Below the pieces are notes generated by a model. That model saw only the letters and a program-made list of their open reading frames with translations, did not search any database and was not told the DNA's origin. A stretch of DNA of 64,000 nt from assembly GCF_020882245.1 (NCBI RefSeq), contig NC_083598.1:29859858-29923857 (forward strand), given 5' to 3'. Shown in pieces: positions 1 through 13,331 of this stretch. Position numbers and translations under genes: made by a program. The DNA is from Rhopalosiphum padi. Lineage: Eukaryota; Arthropoda; Insecta; Hemiptera; Aphididae. The stretch's first letter is position 1. Every line of letters starts with the position of its first letter.

Positions 1-260
1 CTTTAGTTTTACAAAAATAATTATAAGAACTACATTATATTAAAATATAATTAATACATTTGTATGTAAATTATTGATACGTAAATATAATCGTCGGTTA
101 TTAATGTACCTAGATTAAATTTAAAAAAAAATACCTAATCTAGTCATGAATACTATTAGTACTTCAAACGTATATATTAATCAAGAACAAACACATTGTA
201 CAAAAATTGTATAAATATAGTTGAATTGTATAAACGATCACAATTCGAATCATTTATAAA

Positions 261-510
261 TTACTCGTTTAAAATACAGCGAGATAAACGTTCCAGCCAC
301 TATTCATTATAAGTACGAATCGTTTCCAACAGAATTTCTGCTGCTGCCCTTAACAATGCTTCGCTTGAATAATTCCAAATTCGCATGTCGTTTTTATACG
401 CTCTTTCCTCTAAAATGCATAATAATCCACGATTGAACGGGATGAAGTCTGGGTCTGTGGAGGGCCAATCAGTTAACTTTATGAAATTTGGAACGTTTTT
501 TCAAGCCAAT
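261..510 (-). pseudogene. Decayed mariner/Tc1-like transposase C-terminal fragment
   Basis: The minus strand reads a block like the C-terminal end of the catalytic domain of IS630/Tc1/mariner transposases. KNVPNFIKLTDWPSTDPDF matches the family pattern in which a sentence-like 'n-P-x-F-I ... D/E-W-P-S-x-S-P-D-L-N-P' precedes the last catalytic acid region. It continues with CILEERAYKND and ends with ETIRTYNE, an in-frame stop at 302-300, then WLERLSRCILNE and a second stop at 263-261. The W-L-x-R-L-x-x-C-I ending is also typical of the family. Upstream of about position 500 the frame breaks: GLKK lies one frame away. The stop and frameshift show it is dead. It is only the end of an element; no terminal repeats were found. 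Family membership is inferred from motifs, not from a search. Confidence 0.55.
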
Positions 511-3500
511 TTTATGTTATTTTTGCCTTATAGCCAAGCGCTAAATCCCAATTCCTTCGAACAATGTATTATTAAGAAGCTATATAGTTTACAGGGTCTA
601 AGATACTCGTCAGATAAATGTGAGCCTCAGTTTAACCCCTTTCTTGCAGAAATGGATTTTTGTATTATCGTAAAAGATTATAATGTATATATGTTAAAAT
701 GTAAAAGAAATAATTTTATTAGAATCTATGACTGAAAAAATAATATGTTTACATTCTAATGTTTTATTGTTTCACTACATGAATAATATTTTAAAATGTA
801 TTCAAGTTACTATACTTTAAAATTGATGTACAAAATTACTTTAAATTAATAAATTGTATATTTCTTCGATCCACAACATAAAATTGATTTTTGATACACA
901 ATCGATGTCAATTATTATTAATTTATATTATATTATTATGCAGCCCCGATCAACAACACATACATACGATGTGAGAAGCACAATCATATCAAATTTTATA
1001 TTGATATATGCTTATTGCTTATTATCAATCAAACAGCACAACAGCAACAACGTACACTCGAACGATTAATCATGATTAACGTTTAATACCTTTAGTATAA
1101 ATAATTTGGTCTTATAATAGATAGAAGACTCATCTGGGGTCCTCACCTTTCGAGAATAAACACAAAAAGCTTAACAGCAGACTCATTAATTGTTGAAATA
1201 ATTACACGATCTAATATCAACATCTCAAACATACTATTATCATGGACAAAACTCTTTTCGTGTTGTATGTACGGTATTATTCTATATAGGGCCTTACCAA
1301 AAAAATCCAATATCAAACAACTCAAGCATTAAATCGATTTTTATATACATCGTTTGAGCTTCTTATTAACATATATAAGAAACAAAACTACTCCACAACG
1401 ATCTCTAAATTAGAACCATCAATGAAACAGCTATATCGTCTTTCAAAAAAGGTATTAATGACTGGTCCATTTCCAAAACAATCCCAGACAATCCAAGCTA
1501 TAGATCAGTGGTGCCCAACCCGCTATCTATAGTATAGATAGCTCAAATATAAATGGCGCAGAAGCCATTATAGCAACTATAAAATGTATAGGAAAATGTA
1601 TAAGACTTAAATTTAAATAAATGTAAATGTGACTCCACTGAGAGTCTTCCCACAAGATATTTCACTAATTATTTTTCACTGTATTGTTATAAATTGTCTA
1701 AAATGTACTTATCGTACTAATTGTATACATTTTAAACACTCAATAAAAGGTTTTTATTTATAAAAAAGAGAATAAACAATATGTATATACACTACTAGTT
1801 ATGAAAAATAAATGTCTACTGTTCCTTCGCGATTTAAATTTTAAATAACCTCAAAAACATTCGAAAACTCCAAACTCTGAACTGTAGAGATTATATTTTA
1901 GATGTTAAAAGTATAAATAATTGAAATAAGTTCATTATGATGATGGCGATGGTGATAAATGACAATGATATAGTCAATAGTTATTTAATTATGATCTTTC
2001 AGCTTCCAGCTATTTCGTATATATCTAGGGTACATAATTAACAACGAGAGAATGTCGACTGATTATTCGCGTTTGTCAATTGTGTCAACTATATACTAAG
2101 GCACTATAAATGTTTTAAACAAACGACACGATTGTAACAAACAAAGTATTCGAGTTATTAATTAAATTGTTCAATTAGCATAACTTATTTAATCGTGTAC
2201 GCAATGTGCTTACACAATATCATTCTCGCCGCTCTTCACAATACCTGTGTATAATAATTGCAGCACTATATATTGTATCAATCACTGCATGCGACGACGT
2301 CCATTTTGAAATATGGTAAAACTATGATCATTTATCTTCGTAAGTATTATAATGACTTCGATATTGTTGTATATACGCGTAGAATATATTGATCTCGAGT
2401 TTCATGGCTAACTGGCCGGTTTAGTGTATATTGTAAAATAATGAAATAAACATGAATGTGGATCCTAAAGTGAAATACAAGTAGCTGGGACCTCGGTTAT
2501 ATACAGTGGAATCCGGTTTTTTTTTAGCTTTAAAAAGTAAATAAAAATACCATCCAATTAGTCTGTTGAATTATTTACGATTCAGGTAGTACGTGATTAT
2601 ATCGGTTTTCATTCGGCCGACGACATATTATTATCAGCAAAAAGTTAGAGTATTCTGGTTTTTTTCTTTTTTTTTTCAGTCGGGACAACCGAAATTATTT
2701 GAATTATAAACTTGTTGTAGTTTATCTGATTGGCACCCAATACGTTAGCACCTAGTTGACCTTTTTGAAACAAACGGAACGCTATTCTATACGAATCTAT
2801 TGACGAACTGAAAGAAATTGGAGAACGGTATATTATAATTACATACATAATGATTACCGCATACGAATTGTTTATAATTTAGAACAAATCATATTAAAAT
2901 ATTCATCGATAGTTCTATAAAAAAAAATATTCCACGAAACTTATGGACAGTAAAAGTTTAATTCGGGATATGTTATTACGGTGTATTTTTTATGTATGAT
3001 CTTACCGAGTGATTTTCGGGACTTTATCCGATATCAGAATGCTTAAAAACATATGAAAATATAAAAACGGTAAATATTTCAATAAGAAATGAAAATCATA
3101 AAAATAATATCATAATATTAATCTACCTTTTAATGTCAGGTCTGAACTCTTTCGTGATCAAATGCAAGGAGGTGTTGACTATAGCACACTTTCAGTATAA
3201 TAATAATAATATTCTACTTCGCGATTTGTATATATATACGGTTAGATGTCTTAAATGTTTAACACAATTCTTTCTGAACATTTTCTATACAAATTGTGTG
3301 TTCATTTAAATGTATTTATTTTTTATATACATAGTGTATCGCATCTATTTGACATTATTTTATTAGCACTATTTTGCATTCGTCAAATAGACAAGTTACA
3401 CTCTGTATTTTGACTGTAGCGAGTTTCACGCTTCCACTTATAATAATATTATAGTCACACTAGTACAGGTAATTTTGATTATTCTAACCGGTTGATTCCG

Positions 3501-6500
3501 TGAAACATTTTTTTTTTTTTAATTGATCCATATTATTATATACTTACAAATTGAATAAATATAAAACACATTAAATAAGTTATATTGTTGAAAAAAAATG
3601 TACAATAAAGAAAAGATTCTATCAATAATTGATTACAGTTGAGCGTCACGTAATTTATTTTACTTATAGTCTATAAGACTACGAAACTAATTTATGCTTT
3701 GAGCATTGTGACTTATGATTATAATCAGCTCTATTTTTAAATATTTAAAGTTATAAACACTATAAAATTGATTCAATTATCTAGTACACACAGTATTCCT
3801 AATGAAAAACAAATTTAATATTACACACCCATGTCTTAAGTTTTTATTTTATGTACAATATATGGTTGATTCTATAAACCTAGGAATAATTTACAGATGT
3901 CAATATTTTATAGAATATTGTGTTATGTTAACCTATGAATATTGTTTACTAATACAGTGAATTTCTGTATTAAATCAATAAAAGTATCAAGAATAGTATT
4001 TTACATTTGGTAAATCCTTGGAAAAATTTGAAAATTCTTTTGTTCAACAGCGCATTCTATATTTAAAACATTAAGGTCGCATAAACATCATAAATTATTA
4101 AATGCCTTACAAATTATAATAATATGCTTAAAATATGTTTTATTAATGAGAAAACACTTTGTTCCTTAAATTATAACAATTATATAGGTACTTGAAAATG
4201 TATTATGATTAATTAATGCTATACGCTTTATAATCATTTTAATATTTTATACTAAATTTCCATTAGTGTTTTACAAGTGTATAATTATTTTCAAAGTATC
4301 GATGCAAATTTAAATTTAATTTTTAATATTCATCTTAATATATTCAAAAAATAACGCACTTTATCAAACTTAAATTCTAAGCGTTTCAATGTTAAAATTG
4401 ATTAACAATATGATATTATCATATTGATCTTATATAGCTGTGTGTGTGTGTCTAATGTCATCTTTAGAAGTAATACAAATTTTTCAATATTCAACTAGGA
4501 TAAAACTTTCTGGTTAAAAATTGGATGTAATTGATGCTTCAGGAAGGAGAAAAATGTTTGTTTAAAATATTCACAGAACCTATTAAAATCATTAGGAAAA
4601 ATAGAATAATAATTAGAGAAAACCCGGAATTTGTAGGAAAATAAGTTTTTGGTAGTAGGTTTTGTTTTTTGGTTGTAAAATATAAATCATAATTAATAGG
4701 TGCTAGAAACTTAAATTGACATAAAATATTTCTGTTATAATTATTTATTGGACATGATGTATGAATATCTAATCTTAAAAATATTTCAACTTTTTTACGG
4801 AGTTATAATTATAGAGTATAGACATTTTAAATTGTCGACTATTTCAGATTTTTAATTCAACCCACCGTATTACAAATAAAAAAATAAATTAGGTATTTGC
4901 ATAAAATATCATTAGAATTTAGAAATATATGATGATACATGATGTGTACACATTCATTACAGTGACATACTGACGAAATACACTCAACACCAACTTAATC
5001 TTAATTACAGCCAATATAACGACTGTATTAATAAGATGAATCCTCTTCTATTTAGGTGTAATACTGTTCAAACTAAATATTTTACTCACCAAATCTGTTG
5101 ACATTTAACCGTAAAAAACTCAATTTTTAACATGTTTCGATATTGAAAAACTCACACAACAATTTATCAATAGTAGGTATATAGAAAAAAGATGTAATTT
5201 AATTTAATTTCAATCGTTGGTCTGCATTTTAATTTAATTACAAACTAATTAGTTCAAGAGAAAAAAAATACTTATATAGTTATATTCTAATAAATTTCAC
5301 TTTTTTTAAAGCTAGGTGACCCCGACCCGTAATTTATAAAAAAAAAAATTTTACATTCATAATATATTAGTAATTAATTTTATAAAAATATTTAATATTA
5401 TAATATATTATATTTTCATATCTTCAAATAATACTGGTTGTCCATATAAATGTCTCAGAATTTCTATTTACCAATTTATCATATAAAGTCCATATATAGG
5501 TTAGAACCTTAAGTAAGTACTATATTTTCTATATGAAATTAATATAATCGTAAATACTGGTATAAACTATAAATCCATCAGCCAGTTTCTGCAGTATAGT
5601 AGGTAGGCTATTTAAAATCAATAATATATTTTACTATAGTCTTGATAATATATTATAAATTAAAATAGTTTTTAAATCGTTATATTTTATTCCTGTACAC
5701 TCGAGGAATTTTTACCAATAGTAAAAAAAAACACATTCCCAATAACTTGTCCTCACTTTTACTTTCTTAACAAACGATTATTCGTTGTAAAGAAGATAAA
5801 CTGTTGAATCAACGTATAAACGCAGTGTCACTGCATATCGTATGTTTGAGGTGGTCAAGGATCTTATAGTGTCCATTGTAATGGTAATTGTTCAGCTTTC
5901 TCATTCATAAAACATTAGTCAAGGTACCTGACGATGAACATTGACTAATTATTTTTAATAGACTTCGGATGTAATGAAAAATCATAAATAGTTCAACGAA
6001 ATTGACAAGACGTGACATGAGTGTATATTATACTATACAAGGTAAAATCAGTGGCAGTAAACGCAACTACAAACTTTTAGAATGTCCAATTACTAATTAG
6101 GTACAACGCGGAGTGCTGAACCGTCCAGTGTACTATAAGATTTACAGCTTTTTAAGCCTTTTGTACGAGGAGGTAATCTGAATAGTTACTACTTCGCAAG
6201 TTATTTCACAAAATTAAATTTTCCCTCTATTACGGTGTTAGCGTTTTAATATATTATTATGTGTACATAATATGTAATTTTCTTATAAAAACTTTTCGTC
6301 CGTCGACCTAAATAAAAAAAAACGTTTATCCATTTTTTTTTTTTTCAATATTTACTAAAAATTGTATTCGAATATAATTATTTAGAATTTAATTATAAAA
6401 TCATAATATAAATAAGTAAGCATATTGTATGCAATATGCATACATTTAATTAATTCACTCTATTAATCATAGCTTATTAACTATTATAATAATAAAAAAT

Positions 6501-7180
6501 ACTATGGTCCTTTACTATTACAAGTACTAGCTAATTGTATAATTGTACATTCATTCAATATAATAAACTAAAAACTAAAACTATAACTCAATTACTATAC
6601 TTACTATTATACTTAATTCAATAGTATATAGAAAGTATAAATACTATGGCTTATTATTATTATACTCAAATAAAGTTATAACTTAGTAAAGTTTAACTAA
6701 TAACTATATACCATTTTTTAGTTAGTAAAACAACTAGCTATTAAAAAAAATATATTTACTATTTAGTTACACAATTGGTTAATTACTCTATATCAGAAGA
6801 ATATTATCTATATTATCTTATCTTATGTATATCGTAAATTTACATTTTCTGTATAATCATATTATACGCATGTATAGTGAACACCTTTTGCCAATAGGTA
6901 CATACGATATATTTAATATTTGTCCGAATATACATGGAAGATATGACACGGGACGACATAATATATAATGTACTATATATACCTATTACCTATATAGATA
7001 GACGGACGGGTTGCAGGACGTATACATATATATATATAGGTATATTTACTTTATTATACTTATCAGTACAGTCATGCCGGGTAACCCGGTAACTGGAATA
7101 TATCACCATCGTATATTATATTGCGAATACTGTTGCAGATGTGCTGCAAAAGCAAACCCATCAAATTGTCAATAATAATA
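511..7180. other. AT-rich intergenic DNA without recognisable genes
   Basis: This stretch is strongly AT-rich with many stops in all frames. I found no coding exon, RNA gene or complete transposon in it. Small items inside are a (TG)n run at 4439-4451 and a possible hAT transposon end near 1506. Short ORFs here have no family motifs. Confidence 0.6.
1506..1521 (+). mobile_element. Possible hAT transposon terminus (single end)
   Basis: CAGTGGTGCCCAACCC looks like the start of hAT-type terminal inverted repeats, which commonly begin CAGTGGTGCCCAACC or CAGGGGTGTCCAACC. No matching inverted copy or 8-bp target duplication could be found nearby, so this would be a solo or truncated end. The adjoining palindrome CTATCTATAGTATAGATAG may be coincidental. 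Confidence 0.25.
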
Positions 7181-7861
7181 TAACATTACGACTTTGGGCG
7201 GCCCGTCTCCGAGAGGCGGTATATAGCGTAGCATATATATATGGAGCGCCGATAGATTCAGGGCAGTTTTGGAAGGATTGTCGGGGAGGTGGCGGTGTAG
7301 ATCCGTAGAGGAAGTATATAAAGATTTATACAACGAGCGTCGGGAAGGAAACTACGTCGTCGTTGTCGTCGTCGGCAACGATTGTTCGACGACCCTAAAC
7401 GTTTGTGATAAACGCGCTTCAGTGTACCCGAGGGATAGACGGTTGCGGAAGGACGTAAAGAGGAGATGACAGTGGGAAGGGGTGAAAGGGATGCGCGCGC
7501 GATTACCGACCGATTATCTGGGTCCAACCCCTTGTTAGCGACCCAACCCCGTACGCGCATGCGCTTGTGTATCGCGATCGCTAGTATATATAGGTACCTA
7601 CCCCATAGACGTATACTGCACACGACGGCGCTCGCGTATATTTAATAATAATAACGTTAATCCCCTAAACGATGCTTATTCGCCGTCGCCGCCTCGAAAT
7701 CCGCTTACCATTGTTTGCCGTCGCCGCCGCCACAGATTTAGATTCGGGCGGTGGAGGAACGCCGCCGGTCCCGCTTTGTTAGGTCTTGATTGAATAATCG
7801 CCCCCGCACGATATAATACGACGGCAGCGACACGACTCTACTCCATTGTTTAAGCACTCTT

Positions 7862-7952
7862 GCTCTATCTCTCTGTCCCTCTATCATTCTTTCCCGATCT
7901 CTCTCCCTCAGCCTCTCCCTCTCTCACTATCTCTCTCTTTTCTCTCTATCAC
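7862..7952 (+). repeat. Polypyrimidine (CT)-rich low-complexity tract
   Basis: About 90 bases made almost wholly of C and T, with repeated CTCTCT units. On the opposite strand it is a GA-rich tract, of the sort bound by GAGA-type factors in insects. The serine- and leucine-rich reading frame through it is a consequence of the repeat. Confidence 0.7.
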
Positions 7953-7968
7953 TGCACCTCCCATGAAA

Positions 7969-8094
7969 CTCGGAAAACGATCAAAGCTCGACTACGTGTA
8001 TACTATACACACAATATATAAAGCTGCTTGTTTTCGGTAAAATAAAATATAATAATGTATACTATACGCAGTCGAGCTTTGGTCGTTTTTCGAA
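7969..8094. repeat. Long inverted repeat, hairpin precursor-like
   Basis: Left arm 7969-8008 and right arm 8057-8094 are near-perfect reverse complements sharing AAAGCTCGACT and flanking blocks. There are only a few mismatches, two of which would be G-U wobble pairs in a + strand RNA, plus one 2-nt bulge. The 48-nt space between them would be the loop. Arms near 40 nt with a long loop fit a microRNA-like or endo-siRNA hairpin, or a tiny foldback element. I do not recognise the arm sequence as a known miRNA. Confidence 0.5.
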
Positions 8095-8120
8095 TAACGT
8101 ACCCGCCCTTACACCACGCC

Positions 8121-10750
8121 ATTCATTATTCGTATATTACGTATTGAAATTAGCTATTCCGGTAAATTAAAGTAATTTCTCCCGACATATCGCGATGATT
8201 TTTACTTTCTTCGAATAACATTGGACAAACCAATCGGTCACTTAATATTTTCAGCAGGTGTACGATGTATTATTGTGATTGTGCGACAACGAAAGCTTGA
8301 GTGTGCAAGACGCCTGGTACGGCGTGTAATTTGTTTTGACTATATTATATATTTTGTTTATACTATACGCAACACGCCATCTGCTCACGTCTATATTGTT
8401 AAATGCGGTTCGTTCGGCGAGTAGACGACAATAAACGCCGATAGGCTAACGAAGGCGATATTAAATAACGTAAAATTATATTGTAATATGTGCGCGGCAG
8501 AGTCAAGACAATCATCGGATAATAAAAAAAAAACACGTACATTTTTTTTTGCTTTTTAATAAGCCAATTATTGACAATAGAAAATACTATTCGAATGTTT
8601 GATCCAATTTAAGCGCAATCATTTAACCGGCAGATATAATAATTGACAACATACCCTTTTATGGGTTTCTATATAATAATAATAATAATAATAATTTGTA
8701 AATAGAATATCTTGGCTACTATAATCGAAAAGGTTGACTTTATTTTGTCGTATAATAACACAAAGGGTCAATTTGAACGAGGAATGACAAAAAAAAATTT
8801 AATTAAGCCATTGTGTCGAACGATTATTCTAAACAAACAGTTTATTGAAAACAAATCAATTTAATTTACACATCAGATAATAAAATTAAATTATACGTTA
8901 AAAAACGAGAGAATACAGTTGAAAATGCTTAACTGCATTTGACATTGGCCGCATTTATTGTAGAATAAAATTAAATATTCATTTTATGTAAATGTATCTC
9001 AAACTGTAACGTTCAAGACCTGTGTATAAAATACAAGGTTACGTGTGCATATACAATTTCAATTGTAAACATGTTAATCTAATAAACATAACGTATTATT
9101 TATATTACAAATGAATTGCACACAACAAATGAACATACTAACTGCAAACGCAATAAATTAAAAATACGGTGTAAAAAATACATTTTAACAATATACTGAG
9201 TACCGACTATAGCCCTATAGGTACTAAGTATCACTTGATAATAATATTATTCAAACCACATAATATATTTTACAGTGTGATTTACCAAGCACGCTCGCCC
9301 ACATTTATTCATTTAATAATATTGTTTTCTAATTATTCTTATTTTTTAAATTTTTAAATACACTTTAAGATCTTATTTTGTAAATTCTTGATATTTTTAG
9401 TACCAATTAAGAAATATTCTATGTCTCTATAGTGATACAAACTTTTGTTTTTCAAATAACTACATCACCATTTTTTCTGTTAATTATTTAGTTTATAATT
9501 TTGTTGATGTATCCAATTCTAGATTTGATCGATTAGTTTTAAAGTTATTAAAATGTTTAGATTAACAATAATCATAAATAAAAAATATTTATGTAATATC
9601 GAATCTAGTATGTAATCTAGTACTTGAACCGTTTTTATAAATTATGCGTGTATATTGATAGATTACTAAAAACTACCAAAATATTAAAATAATAATTGCC
9701 TATTTATTTTCCAAACTCGTTATTATGGACCTATTATTCTTAGTACACAAAGATGAATAATTCAAAAACTACTCGTTCGAACTATTATTTTAATACGTCA
9801 ACATTTTAAGAAAATGTATTCACTAAATAATTTTCAACGGAAAAGGAAAGCTGTATTTTAATAAATAGATCTAATATCTCTATAGGATACTTCCTAAGTA
9901 GTACAAAAATTATCAAAAATTATCTTTATTTCTAAATTCCAAAAATCTGTTTTTAATAACTACATTATTGAATAAATATAGGAGTATAAACTTAGTAAAC
10001 CAGTATGTATTATAAGATAATTAATCCAGATATGTGGGACCTAACAGAAAAGTAGCAGTATTAGAGGCAGTTTGCGTTTTGTTTTCATAACTATATAGCT
10101 GTTAATAATTATTTGTGCCTGACAAATTTATAAACTTCTGTTTAATATAATACACAATACACTTGTGACTGTTTACAATTAACATAATAAAATAAAAATC
10201 CAATATATTAATTAATTGCTAAAAAGTATTATTAAATCGTTCAAAAATAATTAGTATGGGAGTTATTTACAAAATTGTACTATCTATAATATTATATTTA
10301 TAACGTTAGTAATTAGTATTTGGCTGGAATTTTTATGAAACTGTCTTGAAAAACTATATTGCGTACACGTAAAATAGGCGTAGGTATATTACAGTTTTTG
10401 CACATTTACAGTGGGCTTGAAAAAATATGTACCTCACCTATAGGTATTTGTAATTTAGAACACCTCTCCTCTGATTGAACACGCGCATAATTCGAAGAAA
10501 AACCTTTTAAATAATAATAATATTGTTGTTCAAGCTCAATGATCCAATAACCGGCTGATCAATCATATATTTCGAAAAACTTGTCATCACATGACTTGAT
10601 GGAAATCCATGTTTACGAGTACATATTATACCTACATGTAATTATCTACTTCCTGGTCTTGATGAAATCCAAGTATCCGATTTTATCTGATTATATATAC
10701 CTATGTGTGTATTACATAACTTACCGTAGCCGCCGCAGTTAATAACATCA
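8121..10750. other. AT-rich intergenic DNA
   Basis: No gene was found. It holds an (AAT)n microsatellite at 8674-8694 and the first copy of the dispersed repeat described at 9430-9985. Confidence 0.55.
9430..9985 (+). repeat. Dispersed repeat, copy 1
   Basis: Three places in the window share ordered blocks. Here block A begins at 9432 (GTGATACAAACTTTTGTTTT), a middle block AAAAACTACTCGTT lies at 9764-9777, and block B contains AGGATACTTCCTAAGTA at 9884-9900 followed by a CCAAAAATC tail. Copies 2 (near 50.5 kb) and 3 (near 60.1 kb) carry the same blocks in the same order and strand with heavy divergence and different spacing. No open frame or terminal repeat is evident. Confidence 0.5.
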
Positions 10751-10839
10751 TGTTTGACGGTTAAGTTAATATTTTGTTACAATAATATTATTGGCGTGCT
10801 TGTAACTATGCACAGAGCACAAACTACACGATATAATAT

Positions 10840-11345
10840 ATACAGGTACCTATGTATGTATATAGTTAGCGTCGGGTGTCGTACTTCCGCCGCCTCTTAT
10901 ATTCTATATAATTCCTTTTCTCTATTTTTCTCGGTCTGTTCGCACACCACCGCGCGTCATATAGACGACGACGCCATTTCTATTTCCTTCTATTTATCTC
11001 TCACTCTATTTAATAAAATATTATGCTGCGGATAGAATATTATGTTCACCGCGAGCCACGACTGTGGCGCAGTTATCATATATACATATATACACAAACA
11101 CAGCTATAAGGACACCGCCGCCGCCACTTCGAAAAATAAGATATATAGGTACGTCTGTATATGATATCGTTAGTATTATATCATTATTATTATTATTACT
11201 ATTTACTACTATTATATTATTATTGACGTACATTGGCAGTGGCGATGGCGGCGAGAAAAACAATGGACAACCAACCGCGGTATATCTTGAATAAGGCGCA
11301 CACAAACACGATAATAGAGTATTATGCGCACTCGCGTACGTATAT
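10840..11345. other. GC/CpG-rich island with (ATT)n microsatellite
   Basis: A short island with CG-rich patches near 10870-10980 and 11225-11330, interrupted by an ATT/ACT-type microsatellite at about 11182-11225. The reading frames present on both strands are repeat-driven and have no family motif. Confidence 0.35.
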
Positions 11346-13290
11346 TATTATTACTATTATAATATAATGTAAGTATTGTATAACACCGTAAGGCCTATGT
11401 ATGTTTTATTATTGTACATGTAATATCGTTAATACCTATCGTGTCATAGTATATATTATTGTATTATTGTAATCTGTACTTACATTTTTTTTTCACCAAA
11501 CAGATTTGCCAGCCTTTTGACAATATTGAACTTAGCGCCACTATTCAATTTTTGAGTAGAGTATTGATAAGTATGGTACGGTGTGTTAAACCAAAAAATT
11601 AAACTTAACTTAAAACCGAATAAAAAATAATAATAAAAAAACTATTAAATATTTACAATCTAATGTCTATTCTTTAATAATAAGTAAATTTCAGTATCTG
11701 ATAAAATATTACTCTGATAAGCCCGTATAGGATTACTCTCAGCAGTCACCTTCTGAACTCCACGTGGTTAAATTAATTATATATTCGAGTCTTACAATCT
11801 AAGTACTTCCCTGGGAAACTGCATCAACTGGTGCGTATCTTGTTAAATTGTTCGGAAGTATTTTAGCAGCTATAGCTTATGAAATTGGTATTTGATTAAA
11901 ATTATCTACGAGTATACAATTTGTACATTTGAAAATATAACATAATTAAAAGCAATCATTCCTCCTGCAGGTCGACTAAATTACGTAGATAAGTTAATAT
12001 TATTATTGTATACCTACTATTGTTTTTCAATTTCTGTTTGGTGTTTAATATAATAAATATCTAAATACGGTAATGCGTTATTAGAATATTATCTAATAAA
12101 GGAAAAAATACTTAGTGGTAGTTAAAAAATGCCCAAAGCGAAGTTCATTGTGTATTAGAATAATAAATATTAATATTAGCAAAAATATCAACAATGAAAT
12201 AAAATTGAATTAAAATAATTGTCGTTTAAAAACAATCGTGGTTACTTTTTTAATATTTTATAGTTAAAAGTCTCAAAATATTATACTCTGCTAAATCATT
12301 AAAAACTATATATAATTAATTAATATTGTAGTTAACAATATACAAACGATGATAAAATAAGATACTTAAACTGACCAACCGTTAGAAAATCGATAACAAT
12401 ATATCATGATAAACTAATTTATAGCACCAAATGATGTATATGGTACAATGATATAGTAACTAGTAAAGTATTATATAGCGTCTAAAAACAACATCATTTC
12501 AACCTGGTTATTACTGCGAGATACTATATGATATTAATGTGCGATGTGGCCATGTAAGATAATATGATAAATCAATTTATTATTATGTTTTCTACGAAAA
12601 GATTTACGACATAATATATTCTGGTTTACGAAATTGTTTTACAACGTCTTAACACGTCATTATGACAACGCGTGTTGTAAAAACTTTTTATTTTTCAATA
12701 AAAATATTTTAATAAACTATTAGCTATATATTATGTACCTACTCTACACCACATGGCATTTGGGAATAATATTTTTTACTATTTGTTGTCTCGATAATAT
12801 ACAACTGAATTCTTACCACTGGGGCACTGTTGGCCGTTATATTACACGTTGGGTCGGTGTAGTCATAATCTATGTTTCGATATCAGAATGTCAGGAACAA
12901 AGATCATATTATATGCTGCACTTGTACGTTTCGATCGATGTACTTTTATTGGATCGTTAAACTGCAACATCGGCTCGATCGCATATTTTAGTCTCTTAAT
13001 TTTTTCTTCCTTCTTTTTGCATTGCGATAGGCGAAGTTATGCGTAGTACGTGTACGTTTCCAGTGAAGGCAAGAGGGCTAATAAAAGAATCATCAATCAT
13101 TTCGCAATAGTCAATTCAGCGTTCCGTATGGCAGAAGAAGTCTAGAGGAACAGTCGGTCGACAATGCTATCATACGCGTGGTTATAATATGAAGTGCATT
13201 TGAATGGAACAGGTGCAGATGGCAGTATATAAAAATTGTGATACGGAAAAAAGAAAGATTACCTCGTCATCGTCCCCCTGACAAGGTGTG

Positions 13291-13331
13291 CACACACACG
13301 CACACACACACACGCACATATATATATATAA
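13291..13331. repeat. (CA)n-(TA)n compound microsatellite
   Basis: A run of CA units interrupted by two CG steps (13291-13316) passes directly into TA units. Dinucleotide tracts like this are typical of the whole window. Confidence 0.8.

Larger units (their letters stand above)
7180..8120. other. GC/CpG-rich island in the desert
   Basis: Base composition rises clearly above the surrounding DNA, with many CG dinucleotides (for example around 7490-7580 and 7680-7760). It contains a long pyrimidine-rich tract and a strong inverted repeat, both listed separately. The ORFs here run in opposite overlapping frames and have no domain signature, so I read the island as non-coding: a promoter, an enhancer or a non-coding transcript start. 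Confidence 0.4.

Noticed and set aside
385..735. 116-codon + strand ORF
   Set aside because: Its left half is the antisense shadow of the decayed mariner-like transposase on the minus strand; the right part is ordinary AT-rich sequence without motif.
2505..2520. CAGTGGAATCCGGTTT, like a pogo/Tigger terminal repeat
   Set aside because: No inverted partner or TA duplication could be found.
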